The notes: a model not told the origin generated them from the letters alone. A stretch of 34,875 nt of DNA from Entamoeba invadens IP1 (GCF_000330505.1 NW_004191596.1:27575-62449); one strand, 5' to 3'; positions 10,192-21,076 are shown, numbered from the stretch's first letter. Translations and numbers: made by a program.

Positions 10192-11907
10192 TTAAAGTAA
10201 GAAAGCCATTATGACTATTGCTAAAAACGCGTAAAAGGCATTAGCTCCATTGCATCTTCCTCCTTCCAATTTGTATTCAGCCATACATGCAGTGCATTCA
10301 TTTACCTTTTCACAAGTTGCGCAGCCCTCAATAATACATTTAATGCATTTTTCATTGATTTTATCTGTCATATATCCTTCTGGACATTTCTCAACACATT
10401 TCGAAGTGTCAGCCATAAGATTGAAATTGGTCTTGCATTTACTGCACTTACCGTCTTTGTCACAAACATAGCAATTAGCAGTAGCACATGTATCACACTT
10501 TTTGACTGGAGTCTCAACTGGTTTACCAACGGTGCATGTATCACCACATGTAAATTTATCTGCAGCAATGTATTTAGTTTTACATTTAGTGCATTGTTCA
10601 CCTTTTCCAACTGTTTCACAAGTTTCGCAGTCAGCAATTGTGCATTCTTCACACCTCATTGATTCTTTATCAGCTTTACCAGTTTTGCAAGTTTTATCAC
10701 ATGTTCCATCAAGATTAACGTAATCAGTTGTTTTTGTACATTTGGTGCATTTTGTTGTTGTACTTACAGCAACTTCTTCACATGCAGCACATCCATTTCC
10801 ACACGCATTTGCTGAAGAATCACACTTTTTATCTGTTGTTATTTTTCCAGTTGCACAATCAACACATTTATTACCATTCATGTATTTGTTCTTAGTTTGT
10901 TCATTACATGTTAAACATTTGACACCATTGGTATCTCTTGTGTCTTTGATACACGTGGCACAATTATATGCAGAGTTACAGGCAGTACACACACCTTCAG
11001 AAGAAATATATCCAACAAAAATTGGGTCACATTTTGAACAACCTTTGACATTACATGAAACACAATTAGATCCACATCTCGTGCATGTGTTGCCCTTTAG
11101 ATAATACCCTTCATTACAACCAGTACAAGTGTTAGCATCGCTGCAAATCGAACAGCAATTTGAACATTTTGTGCAAGAACCACTTCCCAAATAATAACCA
11201 GATGTGCATGAAAGACATGTTGTTTGATCAGCTTTGCACTTTAAACATCCTTTTGCAGTAGCACTACACTCCACTTCTGCGATGCAATTACTTTTTTCAA
11301 GATAATACCCTTCATTACACGCAATGCAAATAGAAGCATTACTGCAGGCTGAACACCCAGTTTCACATCTTGTGCAAGAACCACTTCTTAAATAATAACC
11401 AGTTGTACATGAAAGACAAGTTGTTTGATCAGCTTTGCACTTTAAACATCCTGTTGCAGAAGTATCACACACTGCTTCTAGTTTGCAATTATCATTTTCA
11501 AAATAATAACCAGATTTACAGTCAGTGCAAGTGTTAGCATCATCGCAAGCTGAACAATTAGTTGGACATTTTGTGCATGTTTTATCGTTTAGATAAAATC
11601 CATCATTACAGTCAGTACAAGTAGAAGCATCATCGCAAGTTGCACAATTACTTTGACATGGTTTGCAAGTTTTTTCTTTAAGATAATATTCAAAAAGACA
11701 TGTAATGCAAACAGAACTATTATAACATAAAGCACATCCAAATAAACATGCCTCGCATTTTCCATCTTTTAAATAGTATTTTAAATCACAGAGATCGCAT
11801 TGATTTGAAGAATCTGTTTTGCATGATAGACAATTTTCTACAGGTGGATTACAATCATTCGAAAAAGCAGTAAATATTGTAAATGATAAGAAGGTTAGAG
11901 TTCTCAT
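10192..11907 (-). CDS. CXXC-rich (furin-like repeat) surface protein, likely GPI-anchored
   Basis: Intact 571-residue secreted protein. A signal peptide (MRTLTFLSFTIFTAFS) precedes about 530 residues of cysteine-rich repeats, most as CxxC pairs with the spacer pattern C..C....YYL....C, as in furin-like/growth-factor-receptor repeats. Entamoeba has many such proteins, including ectodomains of transmembrane kinases. This one has no kinase and ends in a hydrophobic tail (about residues 555-571) after a small-residue site (NGANA), which suggests a GPI anchor rather than a cytoplasmic domain. Residues 145-211 and 212-278 are a near-identical tandem duplication. The start is the only ATG before the signal peptide. 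The leader is short, with a TATA-like T/A run just upstream. The likely role is a cell-surface protein in contact with host or cyst wall, by analogy only. The ligand is unknown. Confidence 0.88.
   Translation of the reverse strand: MRTLTFLSFTIFTAFSNDCNPPVENCLSCKTDSSNQCDLCDLKYYLKDGKCEACLFGCALCYNSSVCITCLFEYYLKEKTCKPCQSNCATCDDASTCTDCNDGFYLNDKTCTKCPTNCSACDDANTCTDCKSGYYFENDNCKLEAVCDTSATGCLKCKADQTTCLSCTTGYYLRSGSCTRCETGCSACSNASICIACNEGYYLEKSNCIAEVECSATAKGCLKCKADQTTCLSCTSGYYLGSGSCTKCSNCCSICSDANTCTGCNEGYYLKGNTCTRCGSNCVSCNVKGCSKCDPIFVGYISSEGVCTACNSAYNCATCIKDTRDTNGVKCLTCNEQTKNKYMNGNKCVDCATGKITTDKKCDSSANACGNGCAACEEVAVSTTTKCTKCTKTTDYVNLDGTCDKTCKTGKADKESMRCEECTIADCETCETVGKGEQCTKCKTKYIAADKFTCGDTCTVGKPVETPVKKCDTCATANCYVCDKDGKCSKCKTNFNLMADTSKCVEKCPEGYMTDKINEKCIKCIIEGCATCEKVNECTACMAEYKLEGGRCNGANAFYAFLAIVIMAFLL
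11074..11475 (-). repeat. 201-bp in-frame tandem duplication within the CXXC gene
   Basis: Two consecutive 67-codon units, 11275-11475 and 11074-11274. Both encode GCLKCKADQTTCLSCT followed by YYL.SGSCT.C and a CNEGYYL end. The nucleotide match is also high across the unit, so the duplication is recent. It is a mechanism for length variation in this surface-protein family. Confidence 0.8.
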
Positions 11908-11918
11908 TGAATGATAAC

Positions 11919-11931
11919 CAAGTTTAAAAAA
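11919..11931 (-). promoter_or_regulatory. possible TATA-like element of the CXXC gene
   Basis: On the minus strand an A/T run TTTTTTAAAC lies about 12-24 nt before the ATG at 11907, and ATTCA directly precedes the ATG, resembling the end of the Entamoeba initiator AAAAATTCA. The match to GTATTTAAAG is partial. Confidence 0.3.
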
Positions 11932-12445
11932 GTTTTTAAGCCCAAAGTTGTTTTTAATGTGTTTTTATTGCTGTTTATAAACAAATTGTTTATTTTATTG
12001 TCTGATAAGTCTAATTTGCCGACCTTTCGTTTCAACTTTTTTATCATCATATTGTGGTGATAAAGTTTTTTTAAAAAACATTAACATAAATAAGTTTTAT
12101 TATATTATAAATAGCGGAATAAATGGGGTCCACTAATAAAACAAAAACCCAACTAATTTTAGCTATTGTATATTAAGCAGATTTTATGTAATTAAATAAA
12201 TAAAAGATTAATGTAAGTTATAATCGTAAGTTTATCATTATTTAATTATAAAATATTATTGTTTTTTTTTAACCATGTTTAACAACAACACGACTATTCA
12301 ATTAAACCGTTTAAATAAATTTTCAAAAAAGAAAATGTATCCTTCTCTATTTATTTGGTCGATTTGATGTGTCACTTTTCGTTAAGCATTGTGTTGTTCA
12401 TGAAAATAAAAAATAAAAAAATAGAACGTTAAACATTCACAAATA
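11932..12445. other. AT-rich non-coding spacer
   Basis: No reading frame of note. It separates the promoter of the CXXC gene from the small MITE at 12446. Confidence 0.45.
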
Positions 12446-12627
12446 CAGTTGGTCCATTAAACCTTAGCCCAAAGAAAAACTAATTTATTTTCTATTGTTA
12501 TATTAAAATAATAAACTATACCGATATAAAAGTCAATTTTCTAAAATATTTGTTTTTTTAGTAAAAACCCGTGTTTTTAAAGAAAAATATAGGAATTTCT
12601 TTGGGCTAAGGTTCATTTTCTCTACTG
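12446..12627. mobile_element. 182-bp Tc1/mariner-type MITE
   Basis: Inverted ends CAGTTGGTCCATTAAACC... and CAGTAGAGAAAATGAACC... (reading inward), each leading into a perfect 18-bp inverted match: AACCTTAGCCCAAAGAAA at 12460-12477 and its complement at 12596-12613. A TA lies directly outside both ends (12444-12445 and 12628-12629), the target duplication of Tc1/mariner elements, whose ends commonly begin CAGT. The inside is AT-rich and non-coding. The ends differ from those of the two larger TA-flanked elements in this window, so its partner transposase is not here. Confidence 0.78.
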
Positions 12628-12851
12628 TAATTGATGTATTATAAACTTATTTTACATCGGTATATAAATCAATATAAAAAACTAACATTACTTTGATACT
12701 GATAAATATTAGTAATTGAGACGGCTTAAAATGATTAATTAAATATTTTTTATTATATTTTTTAATTACATTCAAAAACATATTTATTCCCATATTTTAA
12801 GTTTATTTTTGCAACATTTTTTTGAAACACCAAAAAAATGCTGAAATAATA

Positions 12852-12896
12852 AAGGGGTGGGAAAAACCGCTTCAGGAAAAAAAGCTTTTGATAATT
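12852..12896 (+). repeat. left terminal inverted repeat of the pogo-like element
   Basis: The first 30 bp match the complement of 17499-17528 exactly. After an A run it has AGCTTTTGAT where the right end has CCGCTTTTGAT. It contains one AAAAACCGCTT motif. Confidence 0.85.
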
Positions 12897-13241
12897 TAAT
12901 AGTAAAATGATAATATGATTATAGTTTTTTGTATAATTTATTTTTTTCCTTTTCCTCGATTTGATTCAAAAAACAAGGTTTACAAGAATATCCATTACTT
13001 TTTCAAGATGCCGATGTTTGTTATTAAAATTTGGAAATTATTTTTTATTTAAAGTAAAGGCCGGATTTGCCGAATGATAAAAGGAGGAGCAAGAAAGATT
13101 GACTTCGAAACTGTTCTTTGAGGTCAAAATAACCAAAAAAATCTTAAAATTAATATAATTAAGTGAAAAAATAATGAACTTTTTATTAAATATTTTTTCA
13201 ATTTTTTGCAGAAATAAAAAACTCAAAAACACTAACCCGCG

Positions 13242-13560
13242 AGTGTACCTTTTTTCACACCCACTTTCACTCCATAATATTTTTTTTTCAATTTTTTAAT
13301 CATCCATTAAACAAATACTCAACAGTCAAATCTATTACCTCTCGAGCAACATAGTAAATGTATAACCTAGCACATGTTTTAATACACCACTTTTCAATGT
13401 CTCTCAGCAAAGACAGACTGCACCTTTATTTCACACCCCTCTTGTTGGATTCCTCATTCGTACATAAATGCATTTCAAATCCAAACTGAAAAAACTCACT
13501 TTGGACTCACTCACCAACTGAACGTGAGTGCATCCATTCCCAGCGGTTTTTCAAGTGCCT
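13242..13560 (+). other. GC-richer subterminal segment inside the pogo-like element
   Basis: Non-coding block with repeated CACTCACT/TTCACACCC-type words and an AGCGGTTTTTC motif at about 13542. It is less AT-rich than the surrounding element and probably belongs to its subterminal region. Confidence 0.4.
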
Positions 13561-13820
13561 GTCAAGCAAGCGATAAATGACTCGTTATTTCGTTGTACTT
13601 GCTTTTTTGAAACTTTTTATAAAATAAACGAAGCAATTTATTAATATTGGTCAATAAAAACAATGTAAGACGGATAATTTTGTGTAAATTATCAGAAGCG
13701 GTAAAAGGGCGCTGCACATGTCCGTTATAATTTCTCGTGTTTTTTGCTTTTTTCCACCAAAACCTCAATTATTTGAGGCAAATTGAAACTTTGGTTATAA
13801 TTGTGTGTAATTTTATCACT

Positions 13821-13848
13821 AAATGGTAGTAAAGCGGTTTTTCCCGCC
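13821..13848 (+). repeat. internal direct repeat, copy A
   Basis: Starts AAATGGTAGTAAAGCGG and ends TTTTTCCCGCC; it is repeated at 14192-14219 with three substitutions. It contains AAGCGGTTTTTCCC, the complement of the motif in the terminal inverted repeats, and so may bind the transposase. A shorter relative, AAAGCGGTTTTTCGCC, lies at 14104-14119. Confidence 0.7.
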
Positions 13849-14191
13849 GTGCAGAGAAATGTAAAAAAAGACTGGGAGGATACTGTGGACGATCCGAAAG
13901 TGTGGCAATCATTTCTGTATGGTGAATAAATTCAAGTTTATTGTGTTTTTGTATGTTATTCAGTACATTTGGTTAAAAAATATTTGTATGCCGAGAAAAA
14001 ACACACTATTTTTTCACAATCTAAAAAGGCAATATTTGGTTATTGGATAAGTTTGCATCATAAAACAATAAGAATTTGGTTTAGAAAAGACAAAAACAGA
14101 TCTAAAGCGGTTTTTCGCCACCGTATTATTTTTTATTTTAAAACTCGGCAAAATGCCAAAAAACGTTATTTTTCTATACAATAAAACAAGT

Positions 14192-14219
14192 AAATGGTAG
14201 TGAAGCGGGGTTTCCCGCC
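14192..14219 (+). repeat. internal direct repeat, copy B
   Basis: Second copy of the 28-bp unit at 13821, starting AAATGGTAGTGAAGCGG and ending GGTTTCCCGCC, 371 bp further on in the same orientation. Confidence 0.7.
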
Positions 14220-15182
14220 AGCCAAAATGCTTGCCCAAAAGTGCATTTCAATAAAAATTGTTGAAAACATCATTGAAACAATGACTGTTATCAGCCCAAT
14301 ACGTTATTAAGAAGACATGGTGCCAAAGTGAAAGTTGATGTGTGTTTATCTTAGAGGGGTTCTTATACCTTCATCCACTAATTATAAAGAAATGATAATC
14401 AACAACTTTCTTACTATTTGATGGACTATCTTGTTCATTTTATTACAGTAAATATATGTAACATTTTGGGATTTCAGCACATACTTTTATAAAGAAGAAC
14501 AAAATAACTAAAAACATTAATTATTTTATTATAATTTATACTATAATTTGTTTCAAAAATTGAATCAAATGGTGGGTCTGAAAAGTAATGAAAACGACTC
14601 AACACTTGTATATTTCTAAAGAGATACACAACGATAACCACAGTTTCGATACTTTGTGTTAAATGGTTCAATTCATGTTCATTCTATGGGTGTCATGCAA
14701 TTTAAGTCGACAATAAGAAAAATATAAGTCATTGTTTTTAACTATTTTATAATAGTAAATAAACTATTTTTAATTAGTTTTTCAAAAATACGATATTAGT
14801 TACTTAAATGGTTAAATTATAATAATTGATAGTTTTTAAATATAATAATTTAATATTCTAAATTTATTTATCCAACATCAATTATTTAAATTGATTAAAA
14901 ATAATATTCATAAACAACAAATTTAACAATTAATAACGAAGTTATTTTTCATTTGATAATATACAAGTAAATTATAAAAACAATTTTTTAACTTTACTAA
15001 CAATAAAAATTAAAATAAGTCTTTTATCGCAACAAAACAAAGTAATTATATAATTTTTAGATTAAAAAACTCTTGTTAAATTTCGAAATAAAAATAATAA
15101 TTAATCTATAAAATTTAACATTAATATAAAAAACAATATCAATAGCCTATTTAATAAACTTTTTTATAAACCTTTTTAAACA
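14220..15182. other. AT-rich transposon interior
   Basis: About 1 kb within the pogo-like element before the transposase. Highly A/T-rich, with no supportable gene. Confidence 0.45.
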
Positions 15183-16930
15183 GTGTCCCAACCTTCTTCC
15201 GAGCCCCCTCAATTAAAGAAAGAATATAAAAAAGGTTCCGAAAAACATGAAAATTTGAAAATGATTGGTCCCAAAATTCCTGTTAGCCAAAGGGCTGAAC
15301 AATACCTAATTAATTGCCCTATTATTTTCAAAGCTTTCCAAGACCTTGAGATAAAAATAAAAAAAAGAATCTTTTCCCACTTTTAGAGAGCAAATGCGGT
15401 TTTCATTAAACGATCTTTCTAATGTACCAATTAATGAGTTTAAAGGAACTAAAAAATCAATTAGAGTAGCACTTGAGTCTTTTTTCGGGACTTTTAAGGA
15501 ATCGGGTGTAAATTCCCAAATTCAAAAAATACGAAAAGAAGACAAAAATGGAAAAATTTCGGAAAAGGGAAGAAAACGACTTCTTTCCGATGAAGAAGTT
15601 CTAAAAATAGCAGAAGAAATGAAGGAAATTAAAAAAAGCAAAACCAGAAGAAATTGGACTTTTCATGTTTGAAAATTTCGGCAAAACAATGGGAACAAGG
15701 CAATTGAATAAAGTCCTGAAATTAATCCCAGGAATTGAAACAAAAAAGGCCCAAGTTATGGAAACAAAACGAGCAGAGGTATCACAAACTGCCATCCTGC
15801 AGTATTACTCGGAATTAAAAAGAAAATTGGATGGATGCAGATTTGAGCTTGTTTTTAACTTAGATGAAGTTGGATTTGTTGAATGGGTTGATTCAAGAAC
15901 TCGAGTTGTCTACGTGTCAGTCGAATCAGGGGAACAAGTTTTTAATGAAGTCGACAGAGATGGTTCTAGTACGAGCCTTTTATGTTGTGGTTGTCTAGAT
16001 GGGACAAAAATGATACCCCTTGTTGTTACCAAAAGACTTGCCATCGAAGACAAGCTAATTGTGGAACTCAAGAGTCGTGCTATTATTAGATACCAAAAAT
16101 CAGGTGTTCTAAATACGGAATTATACACATTGTAGCTCAAACAAGTGTTTTTCCCGAATATTAAGGAAAAAAGAATCCGAATGAGTGTGAGAGTTGATAC
16201 GAATGCGTATCTAATTATTGACGGCTTTTCGGGCCATTTCAGTGATGAAATTGAAGCATTATTTCGGGAAAATCGTGTTGAGATTATAAAGGAAGTCCCC
16301 CACAGTTCCCATTTATGTCAGCCTATGGATCTGGGAATTTTCGGGAAACAAAAAACTTTCCTTGCGGACAAAAACAATTTGATGTTACACAAAATTTCAT
16401 TAAGTGAAAAAGAAAATGAAAAGTGTGACGAAAAGGTCCAAAGAAACGGGAAAATTCTCAAAATGAACTCACCCGAGTTCAAAAATGCATTGAAAAAATT
16501 TGCAAAGCTCTCAGAGGAAGACAAAATTAGGCAGCTTGTTTACTCATGGGAAGTAGTGTCTGATGGCGACACGATGACCAGTGCCTTCAAACAGGCTGGT
16601 ATAATATACGTGGTTCAACACCCATTAAAAGTAGAGTTGGAAAACATGAGACTTGTCAACCCCAACTTCAACACTGTAGACCTTCTTAAAGGTGTTGCAA
16701 AAGTTGACATGTCTTATGCCAGAGAGGTTTGCTCTTTTTTTAGTAAGGATCCAAAAAGAAAAGAAACCCAGACTGTTAGAGTCTCCATTGAAAATTTTAC
16801 TGATAGAGAGCACATGCTCGGTGTTGAAAAACTTATGAAAATCAAAAAGGATGAAAAGAACAAAATTTCAAATGAAAAGAAACCTCGAAAAGAAAAAAAT
16901 AACTTGGTTTTATTTTTTTTATTTTTTTAA
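15183..16930 (+). pseudogene. pogo-like DDE transposase, broken
   Basis: Transposase of the surrounding element. The first block (15183-15386) and a basic second block (15394-15672, KISEKGRKRLLSDEEVLKIAEE) form the presumed DNA-binding N-terminus. The third block from 15665 continues as ENFGKTMGTRQLNKVLK and holds the DDE_1-type catalytic core: NLDEVGF (first Asp), LIIDGFSGHFSDE (second Asp, with the following His), then VPHSSHLCQPMDLGIFGKQK (third Asp). The last two acidic residues have 35 residues between them, as in DD35D. A lysine-rich C-terminal tail follows. The blocks lie in frames 3, 1 and 2, and a TAG at 16133-16135 interrupts the core between the first and second Asp, so at least three lesions inactivate it. 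No ATG opens the first block. Distinct from the pogo/Tc5-type fragment at 27303-27667. Confidence 0.87.
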
Positions 16931-17483
16931 TTAAATTTTCTATTTATTATTATTGCGTTTTATCACAATAAAAATCTGTAAAATATAAATTTTTAAAGTT
17001 CTAATAATCAAAAAATGGAGAAGGGTATAAAAGAGAACTTTTAAAGTGTAAATTACAAAATATAACGTTTAATGCGAAGTTAAACAATTTTTGTTTGTTT
17101 ATTAGACAGAAACACAATGAAGAAAATAATATTAAAGTGATAAATTCAAAGTGACGACAAGGAAAAAGCCGATAACGAAGATAACAACATTCATTCTTGT
17201 TTTATTTATTTATTAAAATTATCATACTTAATGTTTATTTATTTATTTGAAAACGAATGTATTTTTGGTTAAATGTCTTTATTATGTTGGTAATATCCAG
17301 TTTACTTACAAATAAATTCTGGAATAACTCAACTATTAACCGTAATATAAATAGACTTTAACTGCCTTCTTCCAAACACTTCGAAAAAATGCTTACACAA
17401 AATGAAAATGATGTTTTTTTTGTTTAAATAAAAAAATATAATCAAATAACATTTAGAAAACATTTTACCATTATTCACCAAAA

Positions 17484-17528
17484 ATGATCAAAAGCGGTTT
17501 TTTCCTGAAGCGGTTTTTCCCACCCCTT
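17484..17528 (-). repeat. right terminal inverted repeat of the pogo-like element
   Basis: Read inward on the minus strand it begins AAGGGGTGGGAAAAACCGCT. It contains two AAAAACCGCTT-type motifs in tandem (the complement of AAAGCGGTTTTTTCC and of AAGCGGTTTTTCCC), while the left end keeps only one intact. Confidence 0.85.
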
Positions 17529-17742
17529 TACTTATTTAACACGTTTAAAGATAATGATAATTCAAATAAAGCCGTCCAAACTAATAAACAAACACTTGGT
17601 TGTGGTTGAAAAAATCACTGCTGTGGCTTCAAAAATAATTATAATAAATTATTAAATTTTATATTTATATTTTTTATTTAAAAAAATTAACTAAAAATAT
17701 ATAAAAATATAAAAATGAACAACTCTCTAAATAAAAACAACT

Positions 17743-18179
17743 GGGACCTACATTGACCACCACCACTTCTTAAAATAGACTATTTTTTCTATTTCGAATC
17801 ATATTCAAATTAAATTTATAGTAAATAGGAAACTGGGAAGATATTAGGTCTGGTTCCCGAATTCAAGATATGCCGAAAATTCACCTCGAGTTAGTGGAAA
17901 CCGAGTGAGAAGGAGCATTGAGAAAAAGGCTCTGAAGGCCGCACTCAAACAGTCTGTTTGTGCACCGTTTCACCCACTTTCCAAGTCCTCCCTTGGCGCG
18001 GATCCCCCCTGACCCCCCCCCCGCAAGCGGTGGGAACCACATCCGTCCACACAGTACGGACAAGGAAAGTGGGTGACATGGGGACGCACAAACAGTGGCT
18101 GAAAAGTGGACTTCCTTCAAAAAACACTCGCGGCAAATATTTTATTTTGGTAAAGGTGGTGGTGGTCAATGTAGGTCCC
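17743..18179 (-). mobile_element. GC-rich 437-bp MITE, copy 1
   Basis: Same element as 33226-33662, same length, opposite orientation, roughly 95% identical by eye. The ends are inverted repeats GGGACCTACATTGACCACCA(CCAC...). The interior is strikingly GC-rich for this region (for example GGCGCGGATCCCCCCTGACC near 17995-18013) and contains large internal inverted repeats. It codes for nothing I can recognise; open frames inside it are by-products of its base composition. Unlike copy 2, no matching target-site duplication is visible (ACAACT on the left, AATCTT on the right), so its flanks have decayed or been rearranged. Confidence 0.88.
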
Positions 18180-18897
18180 AATCTTTTCATTTCTTTTTTT
18201 AAAGAAATAGTTTTTTGATTGCAAAATAATTAATATATTTTGATTATATATACTATATATAATTATTTTTATAAATAAAAAATATAGTTATTATCAAAAA
18301 TCATTATCGTGTATAGTAAAATCAATTTTTTCTTTGTTATATTTTTAAAATCATCACCATATAAATAGAGTTCAAAATTCACCGTGATATTTATTTTCAT
18401 AGTGATTTTCTCACTTCATGATGCTTTTCAAATTCACTGTGATCGCCTTAAAAAATATATTCTTTTTTTATAAATAGTTTTTTGTTTAAAAGTATGTTTT
18501 TAATAATAATTCAATGATGCCAAGAAATTTGTAACTATCATTGAAATATATAAATAAATCGACCCTTTATTCAATTAACAAGTTCATTGTTTTCCTATTA
18601 TTTTTTTCAAAAAGCATAGAACAATTGTTAATTTTGCTTTTTCTTTAAAAAACATTGTAAACCCGTTTCGTTTTTTAGGGATTTTTTTGCTTATATCTTA
18701 TTCAAAAAATTACTACAACAATAGTACAATCCTTAAGATTTCAACAAAAATTATAACGAAAAGATAAATTGATTGCAATTTTTGGAATTAACCCAAATTG
18801 TTAGTACTTTTCCCGTTGCAAATATTTTTATTCCGATAAAACACCACTTTTCATTTATTATCCTTCAGTTTCACACTTTAATTCGCTCTCATTTTGT
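18180..18897. other. AT-rich non-coding spacer
   Basis: No supportable gene. TA-rich tracts lie next to the MITE. Confidence 0.45.
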
Positions 18898-21076
18898 TCA
18901 TGATCTTCCGCAGCTTAAGGCCATTCGATAAATCCTTTGAAAACCAGTTTTGTCCCAGACAGCAGCTACAGATTGGAAAAGTGTGTTTTTGCAAACACCA
19001 CAACTACATATGAAGCATTTAATTATTAGTCCTCTTTAGATTATTTAAGTGACCTGCTTTAGTTTTTCCTCTCTCACCGCCTTTTTTGTCACTTTCAATG
19101 TTTTGGTGTTCTTTTCTAATATCCGTTCTTCGATCTCATACAATTTTTTCTTTCATAACAACAGGAAAAACATACTTCTCTTTCTCTTTCATTTTCCGTT
19201 TGTTGTTCAACTTCCATTTGTTTCCACAAATCGATATGGTACTTTTGGAGAATTGCCATTTTCTCTGCCTTTTCCGTAATTATTCTTTCTTTATTTTTTT
19301 CCATTATATAATCTTTATAGAGTGTTTTCCCTAAATGTCTCAAAAAATGGGAATGTTGAATATTTATATCGAAACATCGACTTACTGCAAAAATATTGGT
19401 CATCTTCATTTTCAAAATGTTTTTAAACAATACAAAAGTGCACCTAAAATTTCTAAATGGAATCGGTAATTCAGAACACAAAAAGTTAAAAATATCTACC
19501 GGATATTTCAACTCATTGTAGACGTTGTTCATGGTGGTTTTCTTTGTTGACTCTTTCCAAACACCCGAATTTACTAAGAAAGTTGACGCAATTGAAAACA
19601 CTTTCGTCTTATTTGGATTAAACGTGTTAAGAAGTATTGATCCACTTTTCCAAAATTTGTTAAATAGTGGATTTTCATCATTTTCCTTGTCTATTATTGT
19701 TTTCAACTCAAATATTCGATTTTCCTGATTCCTTTTGTCTTCTTCAGTCTCTTTTTCATTTTTTTTATTTTTTTATTTTTATTTTATTGTATTTTTTAAT
19801 TACTTTTGCTTCATTTTTTTCAACTCAATTTGATTGTTTGTATCTTTTTGATTCCATTTTCAGGTAATATTTTGGTTTTCCTTACTGTCCCGATGATTTC
19901 CACGTTTTGAGACTTCCATATTTCCAAATGTTCAAGTTCAATTAATCTGGAATCCATTTGGATTTTTAAAATGTCGTTCTGATTTTCTTTTTTACTCCTG
20001 CTATTAATAAATCTGCCAATTTTCTCCCAATATGACCACTTCCTTCAATACAACCCTTATAAAATTGAAACATATTGATACAAATATTTGTTTTTGTGTC
20101 GATTATAAGTAGATATTCAAAACCTCTTCGAATTGGCTTCATTGGGTTGATAATTATGTCATGTGAACGGCCAAAAAATTGCACATTCTTTCATCAATAC
20201 ATAGTAACTCTCCAGGAAAACATACGTTATTTAATTTTTTTTTGAAAAATTTGCGTGATTTCGAATATACCAACAGAGTGCTTTCCGTTTTTAGAAGTTC
20301 TTCCCTTTGTTTTTTATCTTCACAACGGAAATATCGAAAAAGTTGTGCAAAACGAGTTTTTTGGAAACATAGTTGAACAAATTCCACGCCGATTTCATCA
20401 TCAAATACATCATTAAGCGAATTTTGCCACCAAATACTGGCCAAATAAATTAATACTTCAATAAAACACGAAATTTAGTTTTCGGTGGTTTCTTGAAAAA
20501 CAGTTTTTCTTTTTGTATCATCACGGGATTTTTTGTTAATGCCGTTAACCACAATTTTAACCATTTCAGATGAAAAAATGGTGAAAAACATTTATGGGGA
20601 TTTTAAAATGGTTTCATCTAAAATTCATTTTGGGTCTCTGCATTTTTCTTTAAATTCGTCAAAATTGAAAACAACATTAGTAATTTCTTGTTTTGTCCAA
20701 ACAAAAAGTGGAATATAGTTTGACTTGTTTTGAGAACAATAAAATAGAGAAAAATCAATCTAAATAATATTTTATTTGTAATAAGATATTAAACTTGTAT
20801 TTGGCCCATCCCCTGTGACTGAGCTGGAATATTAGTTTGAGGGCAGGATTGGTGGATCGGATTTTGCGAAGATGTGACATACTGTGAGGATAAGCACTCA
20901 ACAGTGGTTAAACCACTTTTTTTCATTTTCATTTCCTGTTTCAATTTCATTTTGTTGTTGTGTGAGAAAAATTGAAAATTTATTTACATCGATTGTTATA
21001 TTATCAATAAGAAGGTCCTTGTCGTCGGACAAAATTTCGTTTTCATCAAATTGTATATATATTTTTCACAATCCAT
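18898..21076 (-). pseudogene. piggyBac-type transposase relic (copy 2, diverged family)
   Basis: A second decayed piggyBac transposase. Minus strand, in order: an acidic and Q-rich N-terminus (ATG at 21076; DENEILSDDKDLLID, then a run with LTQQQNEIE); an N-terminal domain near 20620-20450 (LKSP*MFFTIFSSEMVKIVV); WWQNSLNDVFDDEIG; LCFQKTRFAQLFRYFRCEDK; ELLCIDERMCNF (first Asp, 20190); NPMKPIRRGFEYLLIIDTKT (20150-20090); MDSRLIELEHLEIW then NVEIIGTVRKTK (second Asp, about 19950); VYNELKYPVDIFNFLCSE (third Asp, about 19510), where the expected following Asp is Asn; HSHFLRHLGKTL (19350); and a Cys-rich tail KCFICSCGVCK (about 18990) ending at 18898. Stops and frameshifts are numerous. The longest open part is 19116-19706, which alone would look like an orphan gene. 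It belongs to a different piggyBac family from copy 1. Confidence 0.78.

Larger units (their letters stand above)
12852..17528 (+). mobile_element. complete 4.68-kb pogo-like (Tc1/mariner superfamily) DNA transposon
   Basis: Bounded by long inverted ends. The left end reads AAGGGGTGGGAAAAACCGCT and on to TCAGG, an A run and GCTTTTGAT; the right end read inward is the same for 30 bp, then differs by one indel and a substitution. TA flanks both sides (12850-12851, 17529-17530), the expected Tc1/mariner target duplication. The element carries one gene, a broken DDE transposase at 15183-16930 (+). The left third (about 13240-14220) is less AT-rich and holds repeated AAGCGGTTTTTCCC motifs that match the terminal motif. 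Left and right ends are still nearly identical, but the transposase has frameshifts and a stop, so this copy could move only with help from another. Confidence 0.88.

Noticed and set aside
10250..11104. Plus-strand and alternative-frame open frames over the CXXC gene
   Set aside because: Shadows of the 571-residue minus-strand gene, caused by its regular Cys codons.
13969..14238. Pair of overlapping 71- and 74-codon frames inside the pogo-like element
   Set aside because: They lie in the repeat-bearing subterminal region, on opposite strands, with no recognisable content.
17881..18218. Several overlapping open frames inside the GC-rich MITE copy 1
   Set aside because: They arise from high GC and few stops in a repeat; frames on both strands overlap, and the sequence is a foldback MITE repeated at 33226.
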